Source of the DNA: Vombatus ursinus
Taxonomy: Eukaryota; Chordata; Mammalia; Diprotodontia; Vombatidae
DNA length: 64,000 nucleotides
NCBI RefSeq assembly: GCF_900497805.2
Contig: NW_020954569.1
Coordinates: forward strand, 26,244,466 to 26,308,465
Direction of reading: 5' to 3'
Shown here: positions 10,993 to 21,345 of the stretch, piece by piece
How the letters are laid out: each line of letters begins with the position of its first letter
Numbering within the stretch: position 1 is the first letter of the stretch
Notes under the pieces: generated by a model
What the model was told of the DNA's origin: nothing
Databases searched by the model: none
Seen by the model: only the letters and a program-made list of their open reading frames with translations
Translations under genes and position numbers: made by a program

Positions 10993-11010
10993 GTGTATAT
11001 ATATGTGTGT
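10953..11010. repeat. (CA)n then (TATG)n microsatellite
   Basis: About 17 CA units followed by TATATGTG units. It lies at the 3' side of the dispersed repeat at 10640-10935. Confidence 0.95.
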
Positions 11011-11012
11011 CT

Positions 11013-11138
11013 CCTTGAACATAACTTCCTTGAGGACAGGGACTCTTTCATTTCTTTCTTTGTATCTCTAGCACTTAGCAAGTTACTTCACATTAGCAGA
11101 AGCTCAATAAATTCATGTTGATTGATTGACTGATTGAT
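11013..11138 (+). mobile_element. L2 LINE 3' end
   Basis: The L2 tail 'cttccttgaggacagggact', 'tttgtatctctagcacttag' and 'ctcaataaattcatgttgat' is followed by a short (TTGA)n end. Only the 3' terminus is present. Confidence 0.75.
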
Positions 11139-11155
11139 ATTTAAAGACAACTGAT

Positions 11156-11646
11156 TGTGGCAGAATGATTATTTGGAGTACACATCCGCCTGAACAGAGA
11201 GAACAGAGGCACAAGTTCAAGTGCAAAACCCAGAAGCATTTGTTGGGTGAATACTGTCGCCGCATGTGTGAGGAACCCCAGGACCTAGTCTGCTGCTCCA
11301 AAGATTGGGGGTTTGAAGTGGTTTATATGGTTTTACAACAAAGAGAGGCAAGAGAACAGGAGAAAAACAGAGTCCTGGGAACCAGGAGGTTTGTGCGAGC
11401 TCTGTCCATTTGGGGCCAGTATGACCCAATCTGAGCCGGCTCTGGGGCTGCTGGCACAGCAGAGGTGTTCCAGGTTCACCCGGTGGACACCATAAAGGAT
11501 CATTGGTATGTCAAACTTGTGCAACACTCGTTCTGCCTCCTGATTGGCTGATTTTATTCCCCGGTTACTGCAGCCTCTTCTGGATAATAAGGGAGCTCAA
11601 GCATATCAGAGTGATTAGTAAAGTCATTATTCATTCCATTTCTACA
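11156..11646 (-). mobile_element. Possible solo LTR (fossil), weak
   Basis: On the minus strand the segment can be read from TGTAGAAATGG to TTCTGCCACA, with an AGCCAATCAG CCAAT-type box near 11541-11556 and a TATAAA near 11332-11337. These are promoter-like parts in LTR order. No clear target duplication or polyadenylation signal was found, so this is only a candidate. It could instead be unique DNA with a chance promoter-like arrangement. Confidence 0.33.
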
Positions 11647-11649
11647 CAA

Positions 11650-12277
11650 GTATTATGGATCCTGCCATTTGTGAAGTTCAAAAAGATTCATTCAATTTCT
11701 CTAACAACTAAAGATCATACATGATGAGTAAGAATACCATGAATTTGAGCTCTTTCCTTATTTCAAAGATAGCAGTATCCTTTGTTACTGATTCACCTCT
11801 AGGTTACCACATGTTAGTTCAGCAAGTGTCTTTGAATAATGTAAGTTTTCAATTTCGGTCCCTCAGTGGGGAGAGTATAAATGGCATAAGGGAAAAACCC
11901 TGCATTTGACAGGAGCAGGTTGGCCCAATTCCTACTGGTCTTCCTACAAGGTTCTTCAACCTTGGACAATTCACTTTGCATGTCTGGTCAGTTTCCTTAT
12001 CATTGAAATTGGGATAATAGGTCCTCCTCCAGTTACTTCTTAGGGTCACATGAGCTTATATTAATATGCTACTCAAATGTAACTCCAGGTATAGGAAGTC
12101 CTTCCTTTGATGAAGATGTCAGCCCAGCTAGGACTTAATCAATAAGCCCAAGGGAAATGACTAAGGCACAGAATCTAATTGACTTAGACTGGGTGGATCA
12201 TATATAATAAGAAGATAATTTGAATTCAGATCTTCCTGACTCCAAACGAGCATTCTATCTACCATGCCACCTACCAT
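11650..12277. other. Mostly unassigned; MIR remnant at 12215-12277
   Basis: No recognised element until about 12215. There the antisense 'tttgaattcagatcttcctg' and 'gcattctatctaccatgcca' blocks mark the head of an old MIR-like SINE lying against the next L2. Confidence 0.45.
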
Positions 12278-12678
12278 GCCCAGGACAGAACTTTGAAGAG
12301 CACTCATGGTTAGGTGACAAGGTCTGGATCATGATCCAATAAAGGACACTAAGAAGGAGTGGTCAAATAGGCAAGAGGAAAACTAGCCTAGTGTCACCAA
12401 AAACTAGGGAGAAGATAGTATCAAGAAGAGGGTGACTGATAGCATCAAAGGCTTCAGAAAGGTCGAGAAGGGTAAAGATTGAGAAAAGGCCAATAGATTT
12501 GGCAATTAAGAGAACTTTAATGACTTTGGAAAGAGCAATTTTAGGGGCAGCTAGGTGGCACAGTAGATAGAGTACCGGCCCTGGATTTAGGAGGACCTGA
12601 GTTCGAATCTGACCTCAGACACATAACACTTACTAGCTGTGTGACCTTGGGCAAGTCACTTAACCCCATTGCCTAGCC

Positions 12679-12715
<37 letters not shown>

Positions 12716-13520
12716 GAAAGAGCAATTTTACTTGAATGGTGAGGTCAAAAGCCAGACTGCAGAAAGTTAAGAAAAGAATTAAAGGAAAGGAAGAAGTAGA
12801 CCACCTTCTCGAGGAGTTGAGCCCCAAAAGGGAGGAAATTATATGATAATGAGGATGGGTGAATGGATAGATCAAATAAAGGTTTTTTGAGGTGGAGCAG
12901 AAGCATAGGCAGTATGTTTGTAGGCAGTAGGGAAGAAGCTGGTACATAGGCAGAGATCAATGATAAGTGAGAAAGTAGGGGTGATAGAAGGGGAAACCTG
13001 CTGGAGAAGACAGGAAAGGGATAAAGTACACAGAGAGGTGTTTGATTTGGCAGGGAGAAGGACCAATTCATTATGTGAGATAGAAATAAAGGTCAAGATA
13101 GTGGCAGAAAGCATCTGGGAGCTGTGAGTTGAGAAGGCAGGGAGAAGAGAGATCTCCCAGTAAATGGCATCAATTTTTTTCATTAAACTGTGAGGCAAAG
13201 TTCTCAGGTAAGATGGTTGGGGGAGGAGAAGCTATGGGAGGTCTGAGGAGGAATAAAAAGGTTTGAAAAAGCTGTTGAGGTGATTGGAATAGTGAGTCAA
13301 TTAGGGAGGTGTAAAAGGATTGCTTTACTGCAGTAAGGGCCAACTTGAGATTATATAACATAAATTTGTAGTAGACACAGTCAGCATGATTGTGTGAAGG
13401 TGAAAAGAGTGGGAAAGGAAATGATTTGGGATGAAAGCAGTGTTTTACATAAGGAGCACATATTTCAAAGAACACAGTAGAAAGGAGTGTGGTAGCTTAG
13501 AGTGTAACATTGGGGAGATT
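12278..13520 (-). mobile_element. L2 LINE, reverse-transcriptase region
   Basis: The antisense copy starts at the conserved segment whose forward translation is the VPQGSVLG block ('cccaggacagaactttg'). It runs through 'gcatcaaaggcttcagaaag', the antisense of the LSAAFDTVDH block, then to upstream RT sequence ('gccagactgcagaaag', 'cattaaactgtgaggcaaag', 'cataaatttgtagtagac'). A tRNA-type SINE at 12544-12717 splits it. The frame is broken in many places, as expected for a mammalian L2 fossil. Confidence 0.75.
12544..12717 (+). mobile_element. tRNA-derived SINE in L2
   Basis: Starts GGGGCAGCTAGGTGGCAC and ends in an expanded (AAAAG)n tail. It is flanked by an exact 13 bp duplication AAGAGCAATTTTA at 12531-12543 and 12718-12730. 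Confidence 0.95.
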
Positions 13521-13548
13521 GAGACTAGGGAGTTTGGAATAATGAAAC

Positions 13549-13550
<2 letters not shown>

Positions 13551-13595
<45 letters not shown>
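13551..13595. repeat. (GT)n microsatellite, about 22 units
   Basis: Uninterrupted GT dinucleotides just 5' of a G-rich stretch. Likely polymorphic. Confidence 0.97.
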
Positions 13596-13596
<1 letters not shown>

Positions 13597-13914
13597 CATG
13601 AAGTGGGGGCAGGAGTTGGGGAGGGGGTTGGCACCTAGGGTTTATATAATGACAGCCAAGAGTTAGGGATCACTGGGTTGGGGAAGGGATGACTAAGTAG
13701 GGCTTTCTTAATCATTGCTAATGATTTCAGCAGGGTTATTAGCTAGCATCTAGCATCCCCTCTTCAGTTTTCCAGGACACAACTATAAGGTCTTCTATCA
13801 TTTTCACTTGTCTAATACAAGATGACATCAACAAAAAAGTTGAAAACTGAAAATAAATAAATAAATTTATTATTTTTTTTAAATGACATCAACAATAATT
13901 TGACCAGAGTATAA
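13596..13914. other. Unassigned sequence
   Basis: Possibly the eroded upstream continuation of the L2 at 12278-13520 up to about 13740. The rest is AT-rich with an (AAAT)n patch at 13847-13870. Nothing firm can be assigned. Confidence 0.35.
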
Positions 13915-14455
13915 ATTATAGAATCCCAGAATTTCTGGAATGGAAGGAACATCAATAGCCATGTAGCTCAATCTGCACATGAAAAGAAATCCCATTGAGG
14001 CCTACCTGACTGATCATCATCTAGCTCAATGCTTCTTAAACCCCATATGGGATCGCAACCCACAGCATAAGAAGTGCCGAAAGGGTCACGAGTGGAAAAA
14101 GTTTAAGAAGCCCTGGTCTAGCCTTTGCCTGAAGACCTCCAGTGAGGAGGAATCAACAGCGATGGAAAAAAATGGAAGTTTTTCCTGGCATCAAACTTAA
14201 ATCTACTTCCACCCAAGGCTGCTAGCTCTCCCCTGTGAAACCAAACAGATAGTATCTAGGCCCTCCATCCAATGGCAGCCCTCGGATTACTTAAAAACAG
14301 CCACTGTGTCCCTCATGAGTGTGCTCTTCTGGTTAACATCTCTACTTCCTTCAACTAATTTACAAATGCCATGGTTTCCGGTCCCTTAATCGTCCTTCCT
14401 TCCTTGACTGTTTCACCTTACCAATGTCCTTCCTAAACCACATCACTGGTATAGA
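13915..14455 (+). mobile_element. CR1/L3-type LINE 3' fragment split by a MITE
   Basis: Order: 'atagaatcccagaatttctg', 'gcctgaagacctccagtgag', 'gaagtttttcctggcatcaa' and 'caatgtccttcctaaacca'. This is the layout of the amniote CR1-like 3' region also present at 26205-26600 and 30205-30585. A palindromic-ended DNA element at 14027-14115 interrupts it, and the LINE text reads on across that element. It is very old. Confidence 0.6.
14027..14115. mobile_element. 89 bp hAT-type MITE
   Basis: The ends carry an inverted repeat of at least 11 bp, GCTTCTTAAAC near the left and GTTTAAGAAGC near the right. The outermost bases read CA...TG, as in hAT elements. The interior has the 'gatcgcaaccca' and 'aagggtcacgag' palindromic motif common in hAT-derived elements. 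The flanks are eight-base near-duplications, ATCTAGCT at 14019-14026 and GTCTAGCC at 14116-14123, with two mismatches, fitting an old 8 bp target duplication. There is no coding capacity. It is nested in a CR1/L3 fragment. Confidence 0.65.
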
Positions 14456-15156
14456 CTGATGGCAAAGCTGGTTCTCTGGACTCTCCCTCTCAAGTTATTA
14501 GGGAGAACGGTAATCTGTAAATCAAAGATGGAGCCTCATCATCATTATGATCATCCATCATCATGAAAATGTAAATATGCACAATTAGGTCAGAATACTA
14601 ACATCATGATTCATGATTATTAACATTAATAATTACAATAACAATTCCTAGATTGAAGGAGAGACTTCTTATAGACAAAGTACCTTTTTAAACAGAGATT
14701 TGGCAAGCATACGAATTAGGGTATTATGCATAATTAATAAACCAGCCCCCGCAAATTGATGATCCAGAGCTGAAGATAGAAAGTTAGCAGCTCAAAATAT
14801 GTTGCACTTTCATTCAGTCCTGTCCTTCAGGTCTTTTATGGGAACACAGAAATGTTGCCACATTCGTAATGTACCACATATACTCACATCTTTTATTTAA
14901 AGATAGTTTATTTTCTAAGAATTTCAAGTATATTGCAGATACAAATCATCCTCAAAGGTTTCTTCATCTAAGAATACTTCACAGGAATATCCTATAATAT
15001 TTCTCTATTTTTATTATTTCTATAATAAAAACTCTTAAAAATGTATACCAAGCAGTAAACCTTTACCTATCCAGAATTCATATGACCAAAAAGCTCAAAG
15101 AAGTATATACTTTCTGAACTGTTTCATGGAAAAAAGAGACAAGTGAAAAAATATAT
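14456..15156. other. Unassigned AT-rich sequence
   Basis: ATCATC/TAAT-rich patches at 14535-14650 and otherwise no recognised element, RNA or coding stretch. Confidence 0.45.
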
Positions 15157-15232
15157 ATACACATATGCACACACACACATATATACACATATTATATATA
15201 TATACTCACAAATACACATATACTATTTATTT
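15157..15232. repeat. (CA)n/(TA)n simple repeat
   Basis: Mixed ATATAC, ACACAC and TATATA units. Impure, so probably old. Confidence 0.9.
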
Positions 15233-15514
15233 TTTTAAAAATTCCCAAAAGTATGCCATTATAATAATTGTAGATTCAATCCAAACATATACTTTCTATA
15301 GCTACAGTATTTTCAAAAAAGATTGATATATATAATGATGACATGACTAAGTTATTATAAAATTCTGAAATAGCTTCTGGATTATCCATGGAAAATTAAA
15401 TTTACATTCATCTAGTTTTACTGTTAAGTATATTTAGTGGATGAGGCTTTCTACCTTCCTCGTATCTTATTAAAATGATGAGAAAATAGTGTCTGCTTGA
15501 GAGCAGGCATGAAA

Positions 15515-15657
15515 AAAGAAAGGAAGAAAGAAAGGAAGGGAGGCAGGGAAGGAGGGAGAGAGGGGGAAGAGAAAGAAGGAGGGAATGAGGGAAGGAGGGA
15601 GGGAGGGTGAAAGGAAGGAAGAGAGAGAGAAAGAGAAAGGAAGGAAGGTAGAAAGAG
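15515..15657. repeat. Purine-only (GGAA/GAAA/GGGA)n tract
   Basis: About 140 bp of almost uninterrupted purine on the plus strand, with only three or four pyrimidines. Such homopurine-homopyrimidine runs can form triplex DNA. Open frames reported on both strands here are artefacts of the tract. Confidence 0.93.
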
Positions 15658-16784
15658 AGGTCCTTAGAACCATAATGAAGGTAGAGGTCTTTCTCGAGGT
15701 TCCATACATAAAATGTCCTGAATTTAGAGAGGGCTGGCAGCACTTGCAGCCTTTCAACTTTATAAAAATAACAAAATTTAGCACCTAAATTCCATGATGA
15801 GAATAATTAGTCAAAGTAGGAAGCTACCAGATGTCAGACTGGAAAGAGTTCCTCCCCTCTCATGTCCTATCTCCCTCTCTACCTCCACTGCAGTGGCCTT
15901 ATGCCAGCATCCAAGGACCTGTGTTTCTCCCTAAAAGACAGGGTTCTAACTCACCCATCCTCCCAACTTAAGAACTACTTATGGACACTTGCCCCATGCA
16001 TACTTGCCTTGAGCACAAAAGTTCCAAGTTATTCCTGACTTAATATTAGTTAGGGCAAGTAACCAACAGAAAGACAATCCCTGGAGGACTTGAATAATCT
16101 CACTCGGGCTGCATTTGGAAACTTTGTCAGCTCCTGAATATCTGGGGAGTATTCTTTTGGGTAGAAGACACAAATCCTGGGTGCCAGAATGAGAAGAGAT
16201 TTCAAGATTTCTTGCTACTATATTTTAACTTAGAATTCTTTATTGAAACAAGAGTAGAGCAGGAGAACTGGCTCCAGGGAAGGATGTTATATATGCTAGG
16301 CTGATAGAAACAGTGAGACTGGAACTACAGAACTAGAACGCAGCAGGGTGAGTTACATCTACTACTGAAGAAGGAGAACTTTTGAGATCTGTTTGAGGTG
16401 AGGAAGGTCATGTCTAGGACACAAAGCTTTTTCTGGACAGAGAAAGCTTGGGGACCTGACCAAAAGGGAGGAAAAAAAAAAACTTCAGCCGAGGAAGAGA
16501 GAACCACATCACGGGAGCCCCCTGCTGGGAGAAGTCAGGAACTGCAAAGGAAGCCCCAGGAGCTCTCCAGAGAGACGGAAACAGACCTACAAGGTAACCC
16601 ACTTGCATTGGAATCATCCCTCAGGAAAGTAAGAAGCAAAATCAGGAAACAATCAAGAGAAACATCCAAAGACCGCTTTCTATGGAATCACTTTGGATTA
16701 CAACGAAAGACAAATCCGCCTCTTTGAAGCTCTAAGTGACTAGGAGTCTATGTAGATAGAGAGGAAGGAAACAGGCACTTGAGG
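15658..16784. other. Unassigned sequence with a weak exon-like stretch
   Basis: No repeat is recognised. Positions 16398-16727 are open for about 109 codons on the plus strand, with a K/R/E/S-rich predicted product, and AAG|GTAACC at 16591-16598 could be a splice donor. The region is more GC-rich than average. I see no protein family and treat it as non-coding or as a possible non-coding-RNA exon. Confidence 0.3.
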
Positions 16785-17012
16785 GCCCAACGTGTGTCAG
16801 GGACTGTGCTAAGCATTTTACAAATGCTCTCTCATTTGACAATCAGAACGACCCTGAGAAGAAGGCCCTGTTATTACCCCCACGTTATCACTGAGGAAAG
16901 CGAGGCAGACAAAGGTTAAGCGGATTGGCCAAGGTCGCATGTCTAGTGTCAAATGCAGAAACTGAACCAGGTTTCCCTGGCTTCGGGCTCAGCACTTCAT
17001 CCAGCAACAGCG
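16785..17012 (-). mobile_element. MIR/CORE-SINE, near full length
   Basis: Antisense copy with 'actgtgctaagcattttaca', 'ctctctcatttgacaatcag', 'gaggaaagcgaggcagaca' and 'aaccaggtttccctggcttc' in canonical order. Confidence 0.75.
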
Positions 17013-17018
17013 CATGCA

Positions 17019-17022
<4 letters not shown>

Positions 17023-17066
<44 letters not shown>
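17023..17066. repeat. (TG)n microsatellite
   Basis: About 20 TG units ending in CGCGCG. It separates two MIR copies. Confidence 0.96.
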
Positions 17067-17067
<1 letters not shown>

Positions 17068-17084
17068 ACACATGTAACAGGATC

Positions 17085-17222
17085 CCAGCCCTAGATCTGG
17101 AAGAGACCCCAGTGGTCATCTAGTCCAAATCTTTTATTTTACAGATGAAGAAACTGAGGCCCTGGGAGTCTGAGGTGACCAAGGTCACACAAACAGTGAA
17201 TGTCAGAGGCAGGAGCTTTTCT
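17085..17222 (-). mobile_element. MIR-like SINE fragment
   Basis: Contains 'tggtcatctagtccaaatc', 'ttttacagatgaagaaactg' and 'caaggtcacacaaacagtga'. The tRNA-like head is missing or eroded. Confidence 0.7.
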
Positions 17223-17854
17223 TGCCTTTGTTTTCGTTAGCGCTCTTTCTGCCTCCTCCTTCAACGTATCACCCAGGAGTGAGATGTTAGAGTCCAAATA
17301 TAAGAGGTTCTACCAACAATGATGACAAAAATGGCTTGTTGCAGAAAGGCTAAAGATCTGTTCATTGCCATCTGTCCTCCTTCCAGCTCCATTTTTAAGT
17401 GTCCTCGGGATGATCTGGCTTAGCTGGATCTCGCGCCAAGCTTTCAGCAGGCTAACATCTCCCTCCACGGCTCTTCTGTTTCAGGAAACAGTACTCCTCA
17501 AAATCTTTCCCCAATCCTCCCTGTGAGGTTTTCCAAATGAGTTTTTATTCTAAACCTGCATTGACCTTTGCCACCGTGTCTGTTTCCTTGGCGAGATGAT
17601 CAAGTGTCTGCTGGCTGAGGCAGTAAAGATGCCTTCTGTTTTTGTATTATGCTCATTTCCGAATAAATTCCTGAGCACCCCACCACCACTTACCGCAGCT
17701 CCCCAAGTCACCCATCTCCCTTATAACAAAGATATTTTTTTCTAATCGTGTTAGGCCTCCTCTTTTAGGCATGTAAATTCCAAGTGGTTCCATTTGCCTT
17801 TTTAATATTATGATATTTCCTGACATACTCCCCCACATCATGTGGAATTTTTAA
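17223..17854. other. Unassigned sequence
   Basis: No recognised repeat, RNA gene or convincing reading frame. Confidence 0.45.
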
Positions 17855-18112
17855 ATAAATATGTGTAAGTTTATATTGATTCTTTTTACTTTTTGAAGCA
17901 CATTTTTCCTGATATATCGCTTCTATTCCCTCTCCCCTGCTTCCCCAAAGCCTCCCTTACAACAAAGAAAAGTAATGAAACAAAACCAACTGATATAACA
18001 ACCATTTCTGTCACAATGTATGCAATATTTGGCATCTGTTATTGTCCCCTTCTCTACTGGAATGAGAGTGTGTTTCATCATCTGTTCTCTGGAACCAACA
18101 TTTTTCAAATAA

Positions 18113-18564
18113 AATTTTATTTTCAGATCCATTTTCTTTTCCTCCCACTCTACTCCCAATTGAGAAAGAAAGAAAAACAAAATTGTTTTTATGAACATGT
18201 ACAGTCTAGCAAAACAAATTTCTACATTGTCCATGTCAAAAAAAAGTCTCAATCTGTACTCTCAGCCAATCACCTCTTTTACAAGTCAGTAGCCTGTTTC
18301 ATTTGGAGACTTTTGGAATTGTGGTTGGTCATTATGTTAATCAGAGTTCCTAAACCTTTCAAAGTCATACTTTGTCTATGCTTACTGTTATATACTTACT
18401 TATTGTACACTATATGTTGTATACTATAGTTTCTCTGAAACTGTAGCCTTCATCATTCCACAAAGACCATAACTTATTTAGTCATTCCCCAATTAATGGG
18501 TACTGCTTCAGTTTCCAATTTTTTACTACAACAAAAAGAGCTGCTAGAAATATAGATAGATAGG

Positions 18565-18601
<37 letters not shown>

Positions 18602-19311
18602 TGATTGATTGATTTTGGCCCATGAGTGCTTTTCCTTTTTCTTCGATCTCTTTTGGGTCTAGACCTAGTAATGATATCATTGGGTCAAAGGGTATGAACA
18701 TTTTAATAGCCTTTGAGATATAGTTCCAAATTGCTTTCCATAATGGCTAGACCAATTTACAATTCCAAAAGTGCATTATTATATCTTTTTTGTTCAAAGC
18801 CCTTCCATTATTTTTCATTTTCCTTTTAGCAAAGCAATCAGCTTTGCTAATCTAATGGGTGTGAGGTAAAACCGCAGGCTTTGTATAATTTTATTTTCTC
18901 TATTCATGATCTGGAACATTTTTCATATGGTTATTGCTAGCTTGAATTTCTTCCTCAGAAAACTTCCTATTCATATCATTTGACAATTTGTCAACTGCAG
19001 AATGGCTCTCATTCTTAAAATTTTAATCAGTTACCTATATTTTTCAGAAATAAGATCTTTGTTGAAAAGACTTGCTACAAAGTGTTTTTTTTCCCATTTT
19101 AATGCTTCTCTTCTAATTTTAGCTACATCAGTTTTATTTGTACAAGCTTTTAAAAAGACAATTTATTTAAAACCAAAATAACCCATTTTACCTTCTGTGG
19201 TCCTCTCTAACTCTTTAGTCATGAACTTTTACACTATCCAAATATTTGACGTTTCTTCTTTGCTCCTCTAATTTGTTTATGATGTCACCCTTTATGTCTA
19301 AGCTCTTAAAG
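18113..19311 (-). mobile_element. L1 LINE inserted in an L1
   Basis: An antisense L1 tail of about 1.2 kb. The 3' UTR starts at 'tttttcaaataaaatttt'. The ORF2 C-terminus follows: 'cattccccaattaatgggta' corresponds to the block just before the stop, and upstream sequence reaches about 'gtacaagcttttaaaaag', the antisense of the KLKSFCT region. A (TAGA)n expansion at 18551-18614 lies inside the ORF2 part. The 178-codon open frame at 17893-18429 is read against the element's direction and is spurious. Confidence 0.75.
18551..18614. repeat. (TAGA)n(TTGA)n microsatellite
   Basis: About 12 TAGA units then TTGATTGATTGATT, grown within L1 ORF2-derived sequence. Confidence 0.95.
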
Positions 19312-19784
19312 TAGTATTGGTCATTACACTTAATCTCCACTCAGCTGCCTTGTAGCATTTTCATTTTCATCACTGTACACATTGTATTATTGTTTTCTTA
19401 ATTCTGCTTTTTTCCACTTTCATAAGTTCATCAAGTTATTCCCACAGATTCTGAGTTCCTCATATTCATCATTTGTCACAGTACAATAATATTTTACATT
19501 GATATACCACACCTATCTAGCCATTCTCCAAGCACCTGGATGCCTACTCTGTTTTGTTTTTCTTCCACAAAAAGAGCTGCTATGAAAATGTTTATATGTT
19601 TGGAATCTGCTGTCTTTATCCAGTGATAGAAACATTTGGTCAAAGGAAATGAACAGGTTATTAACTTCTTTTACATAATTCCAAATTGTTTTCCAGATGG
19701 TTGAACCAGTTTATAGCTCTACCAATAGCATATTAGCATGTCTTCCTATAAGACTGACAATATAAATTGTTTCTAAGTTTTATC

Positions 19785-20052
19785 AGCAGGTAGGTGGCTT
19801 AGTGGATTGAGTGGGAAGCCTAGAGTCAGGAAGACATATTTGAATCTTACCTCAGACACTCCCAAGCTGTGTGACCCTGGACAAACCACTTAGCCTCTTG
19901 TCAACCTCAGTTTCTTCATCTGTAAAATGGGGATAATAATAGCACTTACTTCAGAGAGTAGTTGTGAGGATGAAATGAGTTAACATATGCAATGTGATTT
20001 AAGTGCTATATACATGCTAGCTTTCATTATATTATTATCATCATATTTGCTA
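19785..20052 (+). mobile_element. MIR/CORE-SINE, full length
   Basis: Sense copy: tRNA-like head from 'caggtaggtggcttagtgga', 'gctgtgtgaccctggacaaa', 'tcttcatctgtaaaatgggg', 'agttgtgaggatgaaatgag', ending with the TATTAT-rich tail at 20030-20050. Confidence 0.85.
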
Positions 20053-20395
20053 ATTTCTCAAATAATCAAGTCTCAAGAATTGTTTTACTTTTCATTGTAG
20101 GTCAGGTATGAAACGAGGTACTCTATAATGGACATGACACAATTTTGAAGACAATAAAAGATTAATTGTCAAGATATCCAAAAGAGAGGAGGATATCAAA
20201 TAACTAGAAAAAATACCAATTATGTTAATACAGAAAATATCAAAAGGGATACCAATAACTATCAGCCTTTAGTTTTTCACCTCTACAAGTCTTTATGAGC
20301 ATGTTCTACCTATGTATTAACTTATCTTTTGTTGCCAGTGTATTCAGAATGTATGGAGTGTTCTCAGGAAAATAATCAGTGATTCTACCTCAAAT
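20053..20395. other. Unassigned; possible LINE remnant
   Basis: Around 20230-20300 the translation has a faint resemblance to the 'NNY-P-...-LYK' block upstream of LINE reverse-transcriptase domains. It is too short and eroded for a family call. Confidence 0.3.
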
Positions 20396-20637
20396 GGACA
20401 GCTAAGGAGCCCAGTGGACAGAGTGCTAGATTTGAAGTCATGGCATCCTGAGTTCAAATCCTGCCTCAGACACTCCCTAGCTGTGTGACCCTGGGTGAGT
20501 CACATAACCTCTTTGTAATGTTTTCTCTTCTTTAAAAGTGGGTTGATAATAATACCTACCTCACAGGGTTGCTGTGAGAATTAAATGATATGATATTTGC
20601 AAAGCGCTGTATAAACCTTAAAGCTAGCTATTATCCA
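20396..20637 (+). mobile_element. MIR/CORE-SINE, full length
   Basis: Sense copy from 'acagctaaggagcccagtgg' through 'tagctgtgtgaccctgggtg', 'ctacctcacagggttgctgt' and 'atttgcaaagcgctgtataa' to 'agctagctattatc'. Complete at both ends. Confidence 0.85.
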
Positions 20638-21194
20638 CTGGACACATATCAGGAAAGAACAAAGGCACACATTGGAGAGCGTTCAATGTTTGTATTCCTC
20701 ATAAATCAGATTTTCCTGATCTTCTTTTGAAACCTTATTCTGGTTAATGCATGAGGACTATAAGACTCAGAAATAATGCCTTGATATTCTAAAACTGATT
20801 TTTACCAACAAAAAGAAATTGCATCCAGAAATGCTGGGCTTCCTGATAGAAGTGATAGAAATTGCTTCCTGATAGAAGCATAAACCCATTCAATAAGTGA
20901 GCAAGTAAAAAAAAAATATATACTAAGCTATACCCCTCTAAGCCCTATGGCAGACTGCTACAAACACAAGTGATACTAATGAGTATTGCATCCTGAAGGT
21001 AAGCCACAGAAATAGCTCCCACCATAGTGTAGCTCTGTATTGGACCAAAGACTGAATTGAATAACTTCTGGGTATTGGGTTTGTTTATTTTCCACTTTTC
21101 ATCAGCAACTTAGCTTGATTTTGACTTGATAGAATATCATGCCCATGCACTGGGTACCTCTTGGTATTCCTCCACCCTTTTCAGCTTCTTTTTT
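20638..21194. other. Unassigned sequence
   Basis: No recognised element. A short local duplication occurs at 20835-20880, where 'ttcctgatagaag' is repeated. Confidence 0.45.
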
Positions 21195-21345
21195 CACACT
21201 GACTTCTCCCATTAGATTGTAAGCTCTTTGAGGGCAAAGACCATCTTTTTCTTATCTGTAGCCTCTGTGCTTAGCACAATGCCTAGCACATAGCTGGTGC
21301 TTAATGAATGTTTTGAATTGAATTAAATCAAGTTGAAATTAATTG
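21195..21345 (+). mobile_element. L2 LINE 3' end
   Basis: 'cccattagattgtaagctct', 'ttgagggcaaagaccatctt', 'gtgcttagcacaatgcctag' and 'ggtgcttaatgaatgtttt' give the L2 3' terminus in order. Confidence 0.85.

Larger units (their letters stand above)
17855..19772 (-). mobile_element. Older L1 LINE, split by a younger L1
   Basis: The two outer pieces, 17855-18112 (3' UTR) and 19312-19772 (end of ORF2), belong to one antisense L1. The text 'tctctggaacca' on the left resumes as 'tattggtcattacactt' on the right, as in uninterrupted marsupial L1 tails. The right piece holds the antisense of the block around 'ccacaaaaagagctgctat' and 'ccaaattgttttccagatgg'. It is 5'-truncated. Confidence 0.7.

Noticed and set aside
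13551-13595. CRISPR-like or other regularly spaced array
   Set aside because: This and similar tracts are simple microsatellites. No spaced direct repeats were found anywhere in the window.
15408-15788. Overlapping 67-111-codon frames on both strands
   Set aside because: They are a consequence of the purine-only tract, which lacks stop codons in several frames.
17893-18429. 178-codon plus-strand open frame
   Set aside because: It runs against the direction of two nested L1 3' ends and translates antisense UTR/ORF2 sequence. There is no independent coding evidence.
20170-20330. LINE reverse-transcriptase remnant
   Set aside because: Only one weak motif-like stretch; too short for a family call.
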